Below, in pieces: positions 6,009 to 6,174 of a stretch of 6,174 nt of DNA (position 1 is the first letter of the stretch; each line of letters starts with the position of its first letter). The DNA is from Candidatus Delongbacteria bacterium. Lineage in GTDB: Bacteria; Bacteroidota; Bacteroidia; Bacteroidales; ML635J-15. The position numbers and the translations under genes are program-made. The stretch lies in assembly GCA_027858215.1 (NCBI GenBank), contig JAQIDD010000372.1, positions 1 to 6,174 on the forward strand, read 5' to 3'. Under the pieces are notes generated by a model that was not told the DNA's origin, did not search any database, and saw only the letters and a program-made list of their open reading frames with translations.

Positions 6009-6174
6009 TGGAAAATATAGTTGCAAAATTATTATGGACTTTACTGGGCTTGTTCATCGTCCTGAATTGGGGGATGCTCAAAACAGCCCTGATACGAAAA
6101 ATTGTGGCCAGGGTTGGCAAACGCTATGGTATCCGCTGGTATCAACCCTGGATTAGCCTGTTTAAACTCTATGG
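6008..6174 (+). CDS. NuoH/MbhM-like membrane subunit, N-terminal part (gene cut by right edge)
   Basis: The ATG at 6008 overlaps the stop codon of the double antiporter by one base (TGATG) and opens 55 codons that run off the right edge. The visible part is a first membrane helix (about residues 6-24), then TALIRKIVARVGKRYG and WYQPWISLFKLY at about 26-55. This matches the start of NuoH-type proteins and their relatives MbhM, MbxM, EchB and HycD: an ER/IRK..AR.Q.R.GP....QP..D..KL pattern after helix 1, the segment that lines the quinone-site or equivalent chamber in complex I. Two positions differ from that pattern: glycine where Q is usual (ARVGKR) and GIR in place of GPP. In this family the subunit connects the antiporter arm to the peripheral electron-transfer arm, so this gene is the strongest sign that the operon is a redox-driven complex and not an Mrp antiporter. 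No Shine-Dalgarno sequence is present. Confidence 0.8.
   Translation, partial: MENIVAKLLWTLLGLFIVLNWGMLKTALIRKIVARVGKRYGIRWYQPWISLFKLY

Noticed and set aside
485..6174. Calling the complex a membrane-bound [NiFe] hydrogenase
   Set aside because: No catalytic or iron-sulfur subunit lies inside the window. The tandem D modules fit Mbx/Mbs better than Mbh, so a hydrogenase label cannot be supported.
1..6174. Mobile elements, CRISPR arrays, tRNA/rRNA genes or terminators
   Set aside because: I saw no transposase, regular repeat-spacer pattern, structured RNA signature or hairpin followed by a T-run. Apart from 288-484 there is no non-coding gap longer than 3 nt.

Overview
The window is the upstream end of an energy-conserving membrane-complex operon. 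It is preceded by a divergently transcribed regulator of the Crp/Fnr family. The source is most likely a Bacteroidota bacterium. Three things suggest this: the N-terminal domain of the regulator looks like the Crp-like proteins common in that phylum, nearly all starts lack a Shine-Dalgarno sequence, and a TAnnTTTG-type -7 element lies in front of the regulator. This taxonomic call is an inference from sequence style, not from a marker gene.

Layout. Bases 1-287 (minus strand) hold the first 95 codons of the regulator, cut by the window edge. Bases 288-484 are an AT-rich divergent intergenic region with several short inverted repeats. From 485 to the right edge, eight plus-strand genes follow almost without gaps (overlaps of 1 to 17 nt, one gap of 3 nt): MrpE-like, MrpF-like, MrpG-like, MbhD/DUF4040-like (a piece of the MrpA C-terminus), a protein joining an MbhE-like segment to an MrpB-like domain, MrpC/NuoK-like, a 1043-residue protein with two complete MrpD/NuoM-type antiporter modules in tandem, and the first 55 codons of a NuoH/MbhM-like subunit.

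Function. The order E-F-G-(A C-terminus)-(A end + B)-C-D-D-NuoH is not that of a stand-alone Mrp Na+/H+ antiporter, which runs A-B-C-D-E-F-G and has a full-length MrpA. It is the order of the Mrp-like membrane arm in the respiratory complexes Mbh (membrane-bound hydrogenase) and, more closely, Mbx/Mbs of Pyrococcus, where two MrpD-like subunits (H and H') precede the NuoH-like M subunit. The small subunits would form the sodium/proton-translocating part, the double antiporter the proton channels, and the NuoH-like protein the link to a peripheral electron-transfer arm that must lie beyond the right edge. Whether that arm is a [NiFe] hydrogenase, a sulfane-sulfur reductase-like Mbx/Mbs module or something else cannot be read here.

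The most unusual item is the single-chain fusion of the two antiporter modules. The first module has lost several otherwise conserved charged residues, while the second keeps all those I could check.
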